The notes under the pieces: generated by a model
The model's input: the letters and a program-made list of their open reading frames with translations, nothing else
The model's database searches: none
What the model was told of the DNA's origin: nothing
Shown here: positions 1 to 7,864 of the stretch, in pieces
Numbering within the stretch: the stretch's first letter is position 1
How the letters are laid out: each line of letters opens with the position of its first letter
Made by a program: the position numbers and the translations under genes
Assembly: GCA_003024985.2 (NCBI GenBank)
Contig: PXIH01S0000725.1
Length of the DNA: 11,972 nucleotides
From: Euperipatoides rowelli
Taxonomy: Eukaryota; Onychophora; Udeonychophora; Euonychophora; Peripatopsidae
Reading direction: 5' to 3' (one strand)

Positions 1-196
1 ATTATTGTCAGCAATAAAACATACATTATGAAGATAACTATTTGTCTTAGTNTTTTCTCATGCTTGGTTGCCATTTCTGACTATCTCATGTTTTGCGGGG
101 GGATTCTCTGAAATCTGACTGCAAACTCATTATTAGGTTAGGCATTGGCTCTTGTTCTCACCAGCAACAAGCAATTCCTAATCAGTAATCAGTGTT

Positions 197-213
197 CTTC
201 GTAAATTACGAAG
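197..213. repeat. 17-bp near-perfect palindrome
   Basis: CTTCGTAA, one central base, then TTACGAAG: perfect 8-base arms. It stands alone in intron sequence with no other element boundary visible. Confidence 0.7.
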
Positions 214-630
214 CCACAGATTACAATGCTCAACAGTATCAAAAGCTGAAAAATAAAAATAAAATATCAGTTGAATCTTGATTCCATTTCTCCTAGAGAA
301 TGACATTTTGTTATGGAAAAACTATGTCTAAATCCATTTGAGCAAAAGGAATGATATAGCCTGATTTAAGTGTCAATTCTAAAAAGATGGCCTTTGCTTC
401 TANCTTAGAAATGCTTGAGGTGATAATTATGCAATGGCATAATTTAATCAAATGTTTATTCCCATTAAGCTTTAGATAAATTGTTCCTAAATTACAAACT
501 TTAGGAGTATGCCATGTTACATGTATAAGTGAAAGATTTAATATTTTTGAGACTAAACTTGAAACAAGGTGTACACATTGTCATGAAATAAGGAATATTA
601 TTTTCAATATTTTTGATATCAGAAATTTTG

Positions 631-688
631 GAAATGAAGATGGATTTGATTAATTTAAATTAATCTTTTCAAATTGAATTCATTTATT
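631..688. repeat. AT-rich foldback centred on an 18-bp palindrome
   Basis: The core at 648-665 is a perfect palindrome, GATTAATTTAAATTAATC. On both sides the similarity continues imperfectly: AAATGAA on the left pairs with TTCATTT on the right, after a small size difference between the arms. It could be a tiny foldback element or chance in AT-rich DNA. Confidence 0.45.
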
Positions 689-979
689 AGTGTATTCAGA
701 CTATTCCATCTTGTAAAATGATGTGAGAAAAGTTCTCCAGTCTAATGTCAGTCATCCTACAGTATAGGATAAAAATATGATAAATCTGATTTGAAATGGA
801 GTAAATTTGATTTGACAATCTAGCTTTTGTAAAATGTCATCTGGCCATATAGACATGCAGTGCGGTATTCTTTATCATGCAGCAGTAGTTAGTAGGCTAA
901 TCACCTCAAAATATAGAGCTGAAATAATAGCACTTAGAAATAAGAATTCTAAAGCCTGTACATTGGTAATGGCTTAGAG

Positions 980-1393
980 CAGTGTTTTCCAAACTTTATG
1001 TACCTCCGGTCCCCTTTCGTCATAAAAAAAACTCCCCCTTCCCCTTCATAATCTAACTTCGTAAAATATTTTGTATAAACAAATATTGTTCTTATGCATA
1101 AACTATATTTTAAAACATATAACAATAATTATTGGTCTTAGTTTAACAAAACAAATGTCATGGCAACTGATTAAATCAATTTATTACTCTAAATTTGAAA
1201 TATTTCACTGCACAGTTGAGCTTTAACTGAATATTTATTTCACTTGCAAATATAGCAGGTAGTGTGAACCAGTTCTGTTCACTCAGAACTCTACGAGTGA
1301 ACATCATACAAAACATATTGAACTCATCTGTATATAATTTAATGATATAGCANTGTATTATTATTAGCACGCCCTACAGTTTGAAAAATACTG
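980..1393. mobile_element. Non-autonomous hAT-type element (414 bp)
   Basis: The left end reads CAGTGTTTTCCAAACTTTA. The right end, on the opposite strand, reads CAGTATTTTTCAAACTGTA, matching at 16 of 19 positions. Terminal CAGTG and TTCCAAACTTT words are typical of hAT (Charlie/Buster-like) elements. The 8 bases outside are GCTTAGAG on the left and GCTTTTGT on the right, which share only GCTT, so the target duplication is decayed or coincidental; the left copy fits the nnnTAnnn preference known for Buster-type hATs. The interior is AT-rich and has no transposase reading frame; the open frame on the minus strand (1176-1370) has no recognisable motif. Confidence 0.7.
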
Positions 1394-2052
1394 GCTTTTG
1401 TATATACTGTAGCTTTTTTTTGTAAATATAATTTTAATTTAAATTTATTGTTTATATAACTTATTATTTTATTGACCATTCTTGATCAAAGTATCTTTTG
1501 ACCTTTTGGGAAATCATAATGGATCTTCTGAATTGCAGCTATTAATTCTGTAGCAGTGATCTAGACAATTCTTAAGGCCTGAGTTGATCGTTGATTGGCG
1601 GTTCAAATTGTTTGTATTAATGATTTTAATTATTCTGAAACAAGAATGATTAAATTTTTGAATGCACTGATTTAGTAAATTACTTCCAATGCATTTTTTT
1701 TTTCCATTGAAGTTTTGATTGCAGAGGATTTCTTACGTATCAAAACTTTTGTCCTCCATTTATTTGATATCATTCATTGATGACATTATGATGTGCGGAT
1801 TCCCATGTCAGTGAATTGTTTTGTTATTTTAATGGTAATAGGAATATTGGATAACACCTGAAATTTTGGCAATTTAACTACCGGGTATTAGATATCAGCT
1901 GGAACATTGAAATTCATTGCTGATTTTATTAATTGTATTGTGGATTACCTGTATCTCATTTTACTGTGGATTATCTGTGTAACTTTGAACGATTCCAAAT
2001 GTCATGTGAGTCTTTGGATCTTATACGATTGCGGTAAATGGCATTACAACAC

Positions 2053-2275
2053 GATTCCACTTTACGGTTCCGGAGTCCAAAATGATCGCAACCATTTTGG
2101 ACTTTTTTAAAAAAAATATAAAATTGAAACTTACCATACTTTTTTGTTCATTTAATGAAGGTTGCATTTACATTGAAAGCTGGTTGAATTCCAATTAGTT
2201 GATGATAATAATAAATGCCATTAATTAGTCTGGACTTGGTGGCCATTTTGGGTTCCGGAACCATAGGGTGAAATC
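2053..2275. repeat. Inverted repeat pair, 32-bp arms about 160 bp apart
   Basis: Arm 1 (2053-2084) runs GATTCCACTTTACGGTTCCG... and the complement of arm 2 (2244-2275) runs GATTTCACCCTATGGTTCCG..., both continuing through GGTTCCGGA into CCAAAATG. About 26 of 32 positions agree. Arm 1 is also part of a separate tight hairpin (2074-2103). This looks like the remains of a foldback or MITE-type element. No clear target duplication was found, and the family is not recognised. Confidence 0.55.
2074..2103. repeat. Perfect 11-bp hairpin with 8-base loop
   Basis: AGTCCAAAATG (2074-2084), loop ATCGCAAC, then CATTTTGGACT (2093-2103). It is followed by a T-run and an A-run (2104-2117). Confidence 0.75.
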
Positions 2276-2304
2276 TAGCCGGTGTTACCGACTTTTATAT
2301 TTAA

Positions 2305-2358
2305 TTTTTATGTTGTCTGTATATGGATTCGTTTTTATGTAGTCTGCATGTGGATTTG
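2305..2358. repeat. 27-bp tandem duplication
   Basis: TTTTTATGTTGTCTGTATAT... is repeated 27 bases later as TTTTTATGTAGTCTGCATGT..., with a handful of differences. It is a local duplication inside the upstream LCMT1 intron with no coding meaning. Confidence 0.65.
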
Positions 2359-2664
2359 AACTTGTAGAATATGTGATATCACTGTCTTCATCTGGACATA
2401 TAATTTATTNATATGGTGGAGACATGGTTTTTGGTATTGTGTTGACTTTTTACTTTAGACATAACTTTATTATTTATTTTATTTTTTAATTATCTAATCA
2501 GTTATAAGTTTGTAACTATGTCAACAAGGCCTATATCTTTCGGGGCTAGGGCCTTGTCTTTCTAAAAATATAATTTTATTTTTAATTATCTTTATTATTT
2601 TTTGGTAGTTGAGGATTGAAGAAGAATTTATTTATGCCTCAATTATTACAAGTGTAAAATATGT

Positions 2665-2702
2665 TTTGAATTTAATAAATAAACCTGAAATAATAATAAT
2701 TA
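2665..2702. repeat. Retroposon-like tail AATAAATAAAC + (TAA)n
   Basis: AATAAATAAACCTGAAATAA is followed by TAATAATAATTAA. A close relative, AATAAATAAACGCTTTAATA with (TAA)7, occurs at 5996-6031. The shared layout, the AATAAA-like words and the short tandem tail suggest 3' ends of a non-LTR retroposon family. No body of such an element is recognisable upstream of either copy. Confidence 0.35.
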
Positions 2703-2799
2703 ACCACTATAAATTGCTATATTAGGCTTAGTCTTGTTGAGTATTTATTGATTCATTTTTTAGTCTGTTTTCATTTAATTCACATTTGCTTGATTACAG

Positions 2800-2883
2800 A
2801 TTTTTAAATGCAGGCTGGGCTGGTGCAGATGCTTTAGATATGGTTTCTGTGTATGCAAATATTCCACAAGCTGATGTTCAAAG
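2800..2883 (+). CDS. LCMT1: LCMT1 penultimate coding exon (84 bp)
   Basis: Internal exon of leucine carboxyl methyltransferase 1, the cytosolic SAM-dependent enzyme that methyl-esterifies the C-terminal leucine of the PP2A catalytic subunit and so favours assembly of B-subunit holoenzymes. The exon is bounded by an AG acceptor (2798-2799) and a GT donor (2884-2885, AAG|GTAAAA). It is open in one frame only: one base completes a split codon, 27 codons follow, and two bases (AG) remain. The peptide starts FLNAGW and contains ALDM and IPQADVQ. Vertebrate LCMT1, as I remember it, has GW...A-DMM-x-Y-x-x-LP-x-A-x-V at this place, just before RIE. The partner exon at 6528 joins in phase to give VQ-R-IEKIEFLDE. 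Both flanking introns are phase 2. The SAM-binding and catalytic part is encoded upstream of this window. The alternative, a chance ORF, is unlikely given the in-phase match across the junction. Confidence 0.88.
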
Positions 2884-3105
2884 GTAAAAAAGGAAGGAAT
2901 AAATAGTAAACAATAGAATTACTAAAAAAAGTTAATTGGAATATAATGTAAAACATATAAATATTGTTTAGTATCTTAATTTTTTTTTCAACTGGATGTA
3001 TTTAATCCATTCACACAGAGTGAGTGCAATTTGTGTAACCAAGAGTGAACGAAACTATTGCAGTCATGATTTTTTTTCTTTACTTGACATTAGAAATACA
3101 TCTGC

Positions 3106-3113
3106 GCTTTATG
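3106..3113. repeat. Left target-site duplication GCTTTATG
   Basis: The same 8 bases recur at 4319-4326, directly outside the right end of the hAT element. An exact 8-base duplication is the hallmark of hAT insertion. Confidence 0.9.
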
Positions 3114-3636
3114 CAGGGATGGGCAAAATATTAAAAAAAAATATGTTTAATACAATACAAAATACTTCCCCAAAAATGTATTTGTAATATAAATTACAAA
3201 ATACTTTCAAAATTAAAGTATCTAAAATACAAAATACTTTTGTATTTTCAGTCTTTTCGAAATACAAAATACTTTTTATTTTTTGTAAAGTACTACGGTA
3301 CCTAATATGTGAAAAAAAAAATCACATGGTTTGTTAAATAATTTTTGTTTTAAGTTACCTGTACATACCAGAATTAAAATTCTAAGTCGTCAATTTTTAA
3401 TTTTTGTCTTTGCAAAGTTAGTTTTCAAAATGACAATAGAAATTTATGAAAACTTTTATATTTTCTTGCCAACTTCAACTTTTATAAATTTGAATTTTCA
3501 CTTAAATTAGTTTTTCAAATGCACTTGCCACCTTTTAGGGAATGTACCTACTGTAAGTGTAATCCCAGGAACGATAAATGTAATGTTAATTAAAATTTAT
3601 TTAGCAACACAATTATCCTATGGGAAAATTGTGTTA

Positions 3637-3654
3637 GCATACAATGTTGTATGC
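3637..3654. repeat. Palindrome inside the hAT element
   Basis: GCATACAA, TG, TTGTATGC: perfect 8-base arms. Just before it, AACACAATT (3606-3614) pairs with AATTGTGTT (3627-3635), so two hairpins sit side by side. Confidence 0.7.
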
Positions 3655-4014
3655 AGAGTTAATTTTGTCCAAATATAATATTTGGTGAAGGTATTACCAA
3701 CCATAGGCCCCTAAATACAAAACAAAGTATTTCTAAATATAATTTAAAGTATTTCTTAAAAAAAAAAAAATACTTACAGCCAGTAGCTGTTAATTTCAGG
3801 CTGGGAGTCAATCAGTAAAGTGATTAAAAAATAAAATTTAAATGAAAAATAATAAAATATTACTGGTAATAATCAGATTTTTTGATTCTTCAGCCATCAA
3901 GTTCATATGGCATATTTTGGTGAGAACTAAAAATTTTATTTAATATTTTTATTATTTAAATCACTGTTCTTAGCCAATCCAATTATTTGTATAAAAAGTG
4001 TTGTCTGACATACA

Positions 4015-4081
4015 TACAGTAACTACAGTATGTTATCAACAATTCATTTACATGAATTGGTGATTTACAGTAGTTACAGTA
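4015..4081. repeat. 67-bp imperfect foldback inside the hAT element
   Basis: TACAGTAACTACAGTA at the left pairs with TACAGTAGTTACAGTA at the right with two mismatches. The pairing continues inward through ATCA/TGAT to AATTCA/TGAATT around a 6-base loop. It may be an older small element nested in the hAT sequence or part of the family's consensus. Confidence 0.6.
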
Positions 4082-4318
4082 GATATAAATTTTCACAGAG
4101 GTCATTTTATGGTTTTCTTATTTTATTTTTGATTATCATTAAATAATACAATATATAGGTTACTGTGGAATTTAAAAGTATTAGGTATTTTAATTTAAGT
4201 TTGAAAATACAAAATACTTTTAAAATATATTTTCATTACAAAATACTTTAAGAAAAGTATTTGCAATACAAAATATAAAAGTATTTTCGTTATGTAAATT
4301 TCAATACTGCACATCCTG

Positions 4319-4326
4319 GCTTTATG
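4319..4326. repeat. Right target-site duplication GCTTTATG
   Basis: Exact copy of 3106-3113, placed immediately after the CCTG end of the hAT element. Confidence 0.9.
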
Positions 4327-4400
4327 CAAGTTTTTGTTAGTGTAAATCACGAGCTCATGCAAATGCAGAAGCTTCTCTTCTTAACACTTTCACTGTGGAT

Positions 4401-4458
4401 GACTCGGATCCGAGTCAGCATGAACTATCACAATATGCAGATAACTCGAATCCGAGTC
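4401..4458. repeat. Palindrome pair: perfect GACTCGGATCCGAGTC plus a near copy
   Basis: 4401-4416 is a perfect 16-base palindrome. 4443-4458 is AACTCGAATCCGAGTC, a copy with two changes. They are separated by a spacer that ends CAATATGCAGAT. The same arrangement recurs at 5527-5597. Confidence 0.8.
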
Positions 4459-4766
4459 TTTTGTGTTACAAGTTTCAAAATGTAAATATGGATTGGGCAA
4501 CAGTGTTAAGCATTTGTTTATTATTTACACACACAAAATAGGAAATAAAAAAACATTTCTTGATCGTTTGAAATTTTCTTGTTTTGGGGTCACAGTGATA
4601 TTATTTTTAAGATCTATCAAGCAATTCTAAAATTTTGACTTTCAGGTTGACTAATAACAAATATTATAAAACATTTAGGAATAAACACACATTTTTCAAA
4701 TCAAAATTTAATGCAGATTTCAAAAATCAAAACCAAAAAATTCTACCTCCAAGGAAAGAGAAACAA

Positions 4767-4814
4767 GCAATGAAAAATGTAAGATGGACAGCAATGGAAA
4801 ATGTAAGATGAACT
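4767..4814. repeat. 24-bp tandem duplication
   Basis: GCAATGAAAAATGTAAGATG (from 4767) is repeated from 4791 as GCAATGGAAAATGTAAGATG, period 24. It lies directly before the larger array. Confidence 0.75.
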
Positions 4815-4825
4815 TTTTTTTTTAA

Positions 4826-5420
4826 TAGCTGACATTTAGGTAAAAATAATAAAAAAAATCTTGGCTAGATCTAATTACTGTTTGGAAATGTTAATTCCTG
4901 ATAAAAATTAGAAAAAAAAATACTATTTCAGTTTTTTTTGTTTGTTGCAGAATTTGAAATATTTAACTTAATGTCTTATTTGGACCTACAGTAAATATGA
5001 ACGTAATGATATCTGTTGTTTTCCGACATTTAGAAAAAAAAATCAAAATAAAGAAATCTGTTACTTGGATATTATTTATCTTTACATACTGAATTCCATT
5101 ATAAAAAATAGCAGAAAAATAATATATCACTTTTTTTTATCTGTTCTAGATTATCAAATGTTTAGCATATTGTCTTATTTGGATAACCGAGTTCAAAAAT
5201 CCACATTTGCGTAATGATAATTTGATGTATGCCATTTAGAAAAATAAAATAAAATACCTGTTAGTTGGATACAATTGCTATATACAAATTAAAATACCTG
5301 ATATGAAATAGAAAAAAAAAATACTATTTCAGTTTTTTTAATCTGTTCTAGATTTTCAATTATTTAACATATGGTAATGTCTTATGGGCATACAGCAAAT
5401 ATGAGCTTCAAAATCAATTT
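4826..5420. repeat. Array of about 200-bp diverged tandem units (about 3.5 copies)
   Basis: Landmarks recur at roughly constant spacing. GTCTTAT starts at 4973, 5172 and 5379 (steps 199 and 207). The TACTATTTCAGTTTTTT word is at 4921 and 5322, with a weaker version between. GACATTTAG or GCCATTTAG starts at 4831, 5025 and 5231. Units therefore run about 194-207 bases. The first is partial, and the last fades after about 5420. Copies differ by many substitutions and small indels, so the array is old. Confidence 0.7.
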
Positions 5421-5526
5421 CCCATTCTGTTTAAGCTATTTAATACTTTATTGTGTATTTATTTTTATCAAATAGACTTTAGGATTTTCATTGATAAGTT
5501 TTTGTTATAGTATTTTATATAATTGT

Positions 5527-5597
5527 GTGACTCGGATCCGAGTCACTCCACACACACAGTAAAAGAAAGTTTAGCAATATGCGGCTGACTCAGATCT
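5527..5597. repeat. Second palindrome pair: perfect 20-bp palindrome plus decayed copy
   Basis: 5527-5546 is a perfect 20-base palindrome, GTGACTCGGATCCGAGTCAC. After a spacer ending CAATATGCGGCT comes GACTCAGATCT (5587-5597), a decayed partner. Order and orientation match the pair at 4401-4458, so the two blocks are direct, not inverted, copies. Confidence 0.75.
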
Positions 5598-5746
5598 AAA
5601 ATGCTGCCTGAAAACTACACCACATTGCATAATAATTAATATTAACTATTTATATAAAGTTGTCATAATATCTAAATACATTTTATAAGAAAAAACTATT
5701 CTGCATATAGGATGAGTATTGCAAATATCTTCCCGCAGTGAACATG

Positions 5747-5897
5747 CTAACCCCTTCCACTCTAAGTAAAAACAAAACCCGTGCTGTATAATATAATGAT
5801 GTCTCCCCTCATCATATTAAGGAATTTAATCCTTGTAAATAGGTAGAGTACTAAAATTAGAAATGCTTGCAGCAAAACCTAATTAGAAGGGGGTTAA
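5747..5897. mobile_element. Possible small TTAA-flanked MITE
   Basis: The left side reads CTAACCCCTTCCACTC (5747-5762). The complement of the right side reads TTAACCCCCTTCTAATTAGG (from 5897 back). Shared TAACCCCTTC with a TTAA or CTAA target fits a small piggyBac-type MITE abutting the larger element at the same CTAA. An internal hairpin, ATGATG...CATCAT (5798-5817), is present. The terminal match is short, so this is tentative. Confidence 0.4.
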
Positions 5898-5995
5898 CAG
5901 TGTTATTTTTTTCTTGTACACTATATATTGCTAGAGCAATCAGTCACATTTCATTTATTTCATATTTCTAATGTTTGATGAAAGTTTTACATATA

Positions 5996-6031
5996 AATAA
6001 ATAAACGCTTTAATAATAATAATAATAATAA
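5996..6031. repeat. Retroposon-like tail with (TAA)7 microsatellite
   Basis: AATAAATAAAC (5996-6006), a short link, then seven perfect TAA units (6011-6031). It is related to the tail at 2665-2702. Confidence 0.6.
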
Positions 6032-6069
6032 TTATTCATTCTCTTAAATTATTAAATTATGCTTTTTAT

Positions 6070-6290
6070 TTTGTGGTCACTTGAAGCAACCTTTGTGTGT
6101 AAGGTGAGAGATCATGTGACCTTGGTCAAATGGTCTCCCACCTACTTTATTTAAGCCATCACCATCTTTATCGAGAGCCAGGAAGTCTATAAAGAGACGG
6201 CTCTTATTTTTAACCCCTACTCGAAAGTGTCTGCAATGGACAGCCTGCCAAGACCGTTAGGTCACTGTCCAATACTAATTTATAAGTTCT
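6070..6290. other. Unclassified block of balanced base composition
   Basis: It is markedly richer in G and C than the surrounding intron. It contains a hairpin, AGAGCC...GGCTCT (6175-6205), and TGTGACCTTGGTCA. The complementary strand can be read for about 45 codons with an EF-hand-like DKDGDG stretch, but the twelfth loop position is glycine rather than glutamate and there are no splice sites or relatives. It is most likely a repeat of unknown family. Confidence 0.3.
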
Positions 6291-6527
6291 ATCTACAACT
6301 ATTTTTATTTATTTATTTTTAAAAAGCCCAACGTGCTAACTTAAGTTGCTGCATTGTCAAACCAGTCCATTTGGTCTTATACTATATAAATACATACAGT
6401 ATATACAGATATTCTGTATAGGCTACACACATATTCCCAGTATATTTAAAACAAAGTATATTTTTATGAAATTATTATTGGGCTTATTTTATATGTTGGC
6501 TAATTTGGTCTTTTTGTTTTCCTTTAG

Positions 6528-6651
6528 GATTGAAAAAATAGAATTTTTGGATGAACGAGAGTTAATACAGCAACTTTTTCAACATTACTGTATAAGCTGG
6601 GCATATATAGACAAGAGTAATCTTAAGTTGGATTCTATTTCTTTTAGTTGA
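6528..6651 (+). CDS. LCMT1: LCMT1 terminal coding exon with stop
   Basis: Last coding exon of leucine carboxyl methyltransferase 1. The first base (G, 6528) completes the AGG arginine codon begun by the AG that ends the previous exon. The reading frame then gives 40 residues and TGA at 6649-6651. The peptide carries the C-terminal signature of the family: IEKIEFLDERELIQQL, then QHYCISWA. Vertebrate LCMT1, as I remember it, has IE-x-x-EFLDE-x-EL-x-x-QL-x-x-HYC-x-x-WA near its end. The tail after WA (YIDKSNLKLDSISFS) matches the family in length but is less conserved, as is usual there. With the previous exon and the split arginine the window encodes the last 68 residues, about a fifth of a protein of roughly 330. 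No frameshift or premature stop is seen, so this looks like a working gene rather than a pseudogene. An open frame continues upstream to 6346 but crosses the acceptor and lacks homology. Confidence 0.93.
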
Positions 6652-6740
6652 AGAAGTTTGTTTCATTCAAGCCCTACCTCTTTGTTTTAGCTTGGATTTG
6701 TCAACATTTGTCTAGTAATAAATATTTAGTTTTTTCTGTG
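6652..6740 (+). terminator. LCMT1: LCMT1 3' UTR with AATAAA poly(A) signal
   Basis: An AATAAA hexamer sits at 6717-6722, 65 bases after the stop. It is followed within about 30 bases by a T/GT-rich stretch (TTTTTTCTGTGTGTGCG, 6730-6746) of the kind found downstream of cleavage sites. This is the simplest end for the LCMT1 transcript. Further AATAAA hexamers at 7664-7669 and 7795-7800 could serve longer 3' UTRs. Confidence 0.6.
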
Positions 6741-7827
6741 TGTGCGTATGTTGTCAAAAAGATTTCCTCTCGAAATGGTAATACAGTAAATAGTTAAGTT
6801 ACAGTATATCTGTTTCATAGATTTGAACATCCTATCTTCCCACAAACAATATACATTATACTGTATATATACTTTTCATTTTACAGTTTAAAATGGCATA
6901 AGAATGTTCATTATCATAAGTAGGTCCTGAAACAGCAAGTTTATTATCATTTAAGATTAAAAGTAAAATTACAGTTTTGTTCACTTAAAAAAAACTTAAA
7001 AATATACTGATATGAACAATATTCATACTGTATATACTGCAAATAATTATTGATAGCTGCATCTTATTGTATGGTTTTAAAATAGTTTTTAAACATTATA
7101 GTTTGCTATATTTTGTTTAACATCATGAATTGCGATGTTATAACCACAGTTTAATATTTTTTAAAAATTATTTTTAATTTACTGTAGTTCTCTTTAATAT
7201 TTTTCTGACTATTTATAGCATTGTATTTATTTCATTATAACAACTATGGCAGCTTCAGTTTGACAGTTCAATATTATTTTAAAGAAAACAAAAAAAAAAA
7301 TGTTTAAAAAATGATCAAATGGACAAATGCTGTTTTAAATTTTTTCGTAAATTCAGTGTTATATAATGCATTTGATTTTGTCTAATTTACAGAATAAGCC
7401 TACATTTAACATTGTTATCCTAAATTATAAATATTTTTTGTAGGCCTGTTATATAATTCATGATATTCAAGCTTTATACTGTATATGACTATGATAAATG
7501 AATTTTGTTACAATTCTATTAGATATATTATTTCTATCCTTATTTATTACTCTGTGCTGGTACACAAAACATAATTTGCTTTTCATTTCACCTTGTCCCC
7601 AACCTCATTTTTTTATTTTAATTTTCACTTTGTTACAGATTATCAAGTCTAGATTGAATTATTAATAAAGAAAATAACTTTTTTGTGATCATCCGTTTGT
7701 ACTTAATATACAGTATATGACTAAATTGTTTATAAGTTTTGTATATTTATCATATCTTTCTATGACTGAATTTGCATTGCATTTTTTTTTTTTTAATAAA
7801 CTTTAAGAAATCAAGAATTTATATTGG

Positions 7828-7864
<37 letters not shown>

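Larger units (their letters stand above)
1..2799 (+). other. LCMT1: Upstream LCMT1 intron (partial), no exon seen
   Basis: This stretch ends in a splice acceptor (TTGCTTGATTACAG, 2786-2799) directly before a recognisable LCMT1 exon, so it is read as the 3' part of the preceding intron. I looked for the preceding LCMT1 exon, which should end with two bases of a split codon, and found no matching open stretch. The sequence is AT-rich with stops in all frames. Short open frames such as 1176-1370 (minus) and 1907-2110 (plus) resemble no family and overlap repeats. The stretch contains an hAT-type element, an inverted-repeat module, a 27-base duplication and a retroposon-like tail, listed separately. 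Three of its N bases fall outside any feature and one (1353) falls in the hAT element. Confidence 0.75.
3114..4318. mobile_element. Non-autonomous hAT element (1205 bp) in the last LCMT1 intron
   Basis: The left end is CAGGGATGGGCAAAATATT. The complement of the right end is CAGGATGTGCAGTATTGAAA, the same terminal sequence with one missing base and a few substitutions. A perfect 8-base duplication, GCTTTATG, flanks both ends. CAGGGATGGGCAAA is a well-known type of hAT terminus. Sub-terminal regions are crowded with copies of ATACAAAATACTTT on both sides (about 3160-3290 and 4200-4290), a layout known for hAT transposase-binding sub-terminal repeats. No transposase frame is present, so it needed an autonomous partner for mobility. 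Inside are two hairpins (3637-3654 and 4015-4081) and an A-run of 12 (3759-3770). Confidence 0.92.
4381..5750. mobile_element. Probable TTAA-type (piggyBac-like) non-autonomous element
   Basis: The left border reads TTAACACTTTCACTGTGG (4381-4398). The complement of the right border reads TTAGCATGTTCACTGCGG (5733-5750), agreeing at 14 of 18 positions and containing TTCACTG in both. TTAA flanks, one decayed to CTAA, are the target signature of the piggyBac superfamily, whose ends commonly start with pyrimidine-rich CCCTTT-like words. Inside are GACTCGGATCCGAGTC palindromes near both ends and an array of about 200-base tandem units in the middle. No transposase frame is present. The borders are inferred from short similarity only; a composite of unrelated repeats is possible. 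Confidence 0.45.
2884..6527 (+). other. LCMT1: Last LCMT1 intron (3644 bp, phase 2)
   Basis: It begins GTAAAA after the 2800-2883 exon and ends TTTTCCTTTAG before the terminal exon, with a pyrimidine-rich run (6508-6525). Much of its length is transposon-derived: a complete non-autonomous hAT element (3114-4318), a probable TTAA-type element with a tandem array (4381-5750), a second small TTAA-type element (5747-5897), a retroposon-like tail with (TAA)7 (5996-6031) and an unclassified block of more mixed composition (6070-6290). No open frame inside shows a recognisable family. The frame that is open from 6346 into the terminal exon is an artefact of reading through the intron end. Confidence 0.85.

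Noticed and set aside
1907-2110. 67-codon open frame as a small gene
   Set aside because: It overlaps the inverted-repeat module, has no recognisable motif, and lies inside an intron.
4826-5420. CRISPR-like array
   Set aside because: Units are about 200 bases, diverged along their whole length, with no short identical repeats separated by unique spacers. The DNA is eukaryotic.
6110-6240. EF-hand coding fragment on the minus strand (DKDGDG)
   Set aside because: The loop lacks the required acidic residue at position 12, the frame is short, and there are no neighbouring EF-hand features. Coincidence in a repeat block is more likely.
6346-6651. 101-codon open frame on the + strand as a complete gene
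   Set aside because: Only the part from 6528 shows homology (LCMT1 terminal exon). The first 60 codons are intron sequence before a clear CTTTAG acceptor.
7795-7864. AATAAA followed by A29 as a processed pseudogene of LCMT1
   Set aside because: The upstream sequence is continuous with the intron-containing gene and shows no second, intronless copy of LCMT1 coding sequence.
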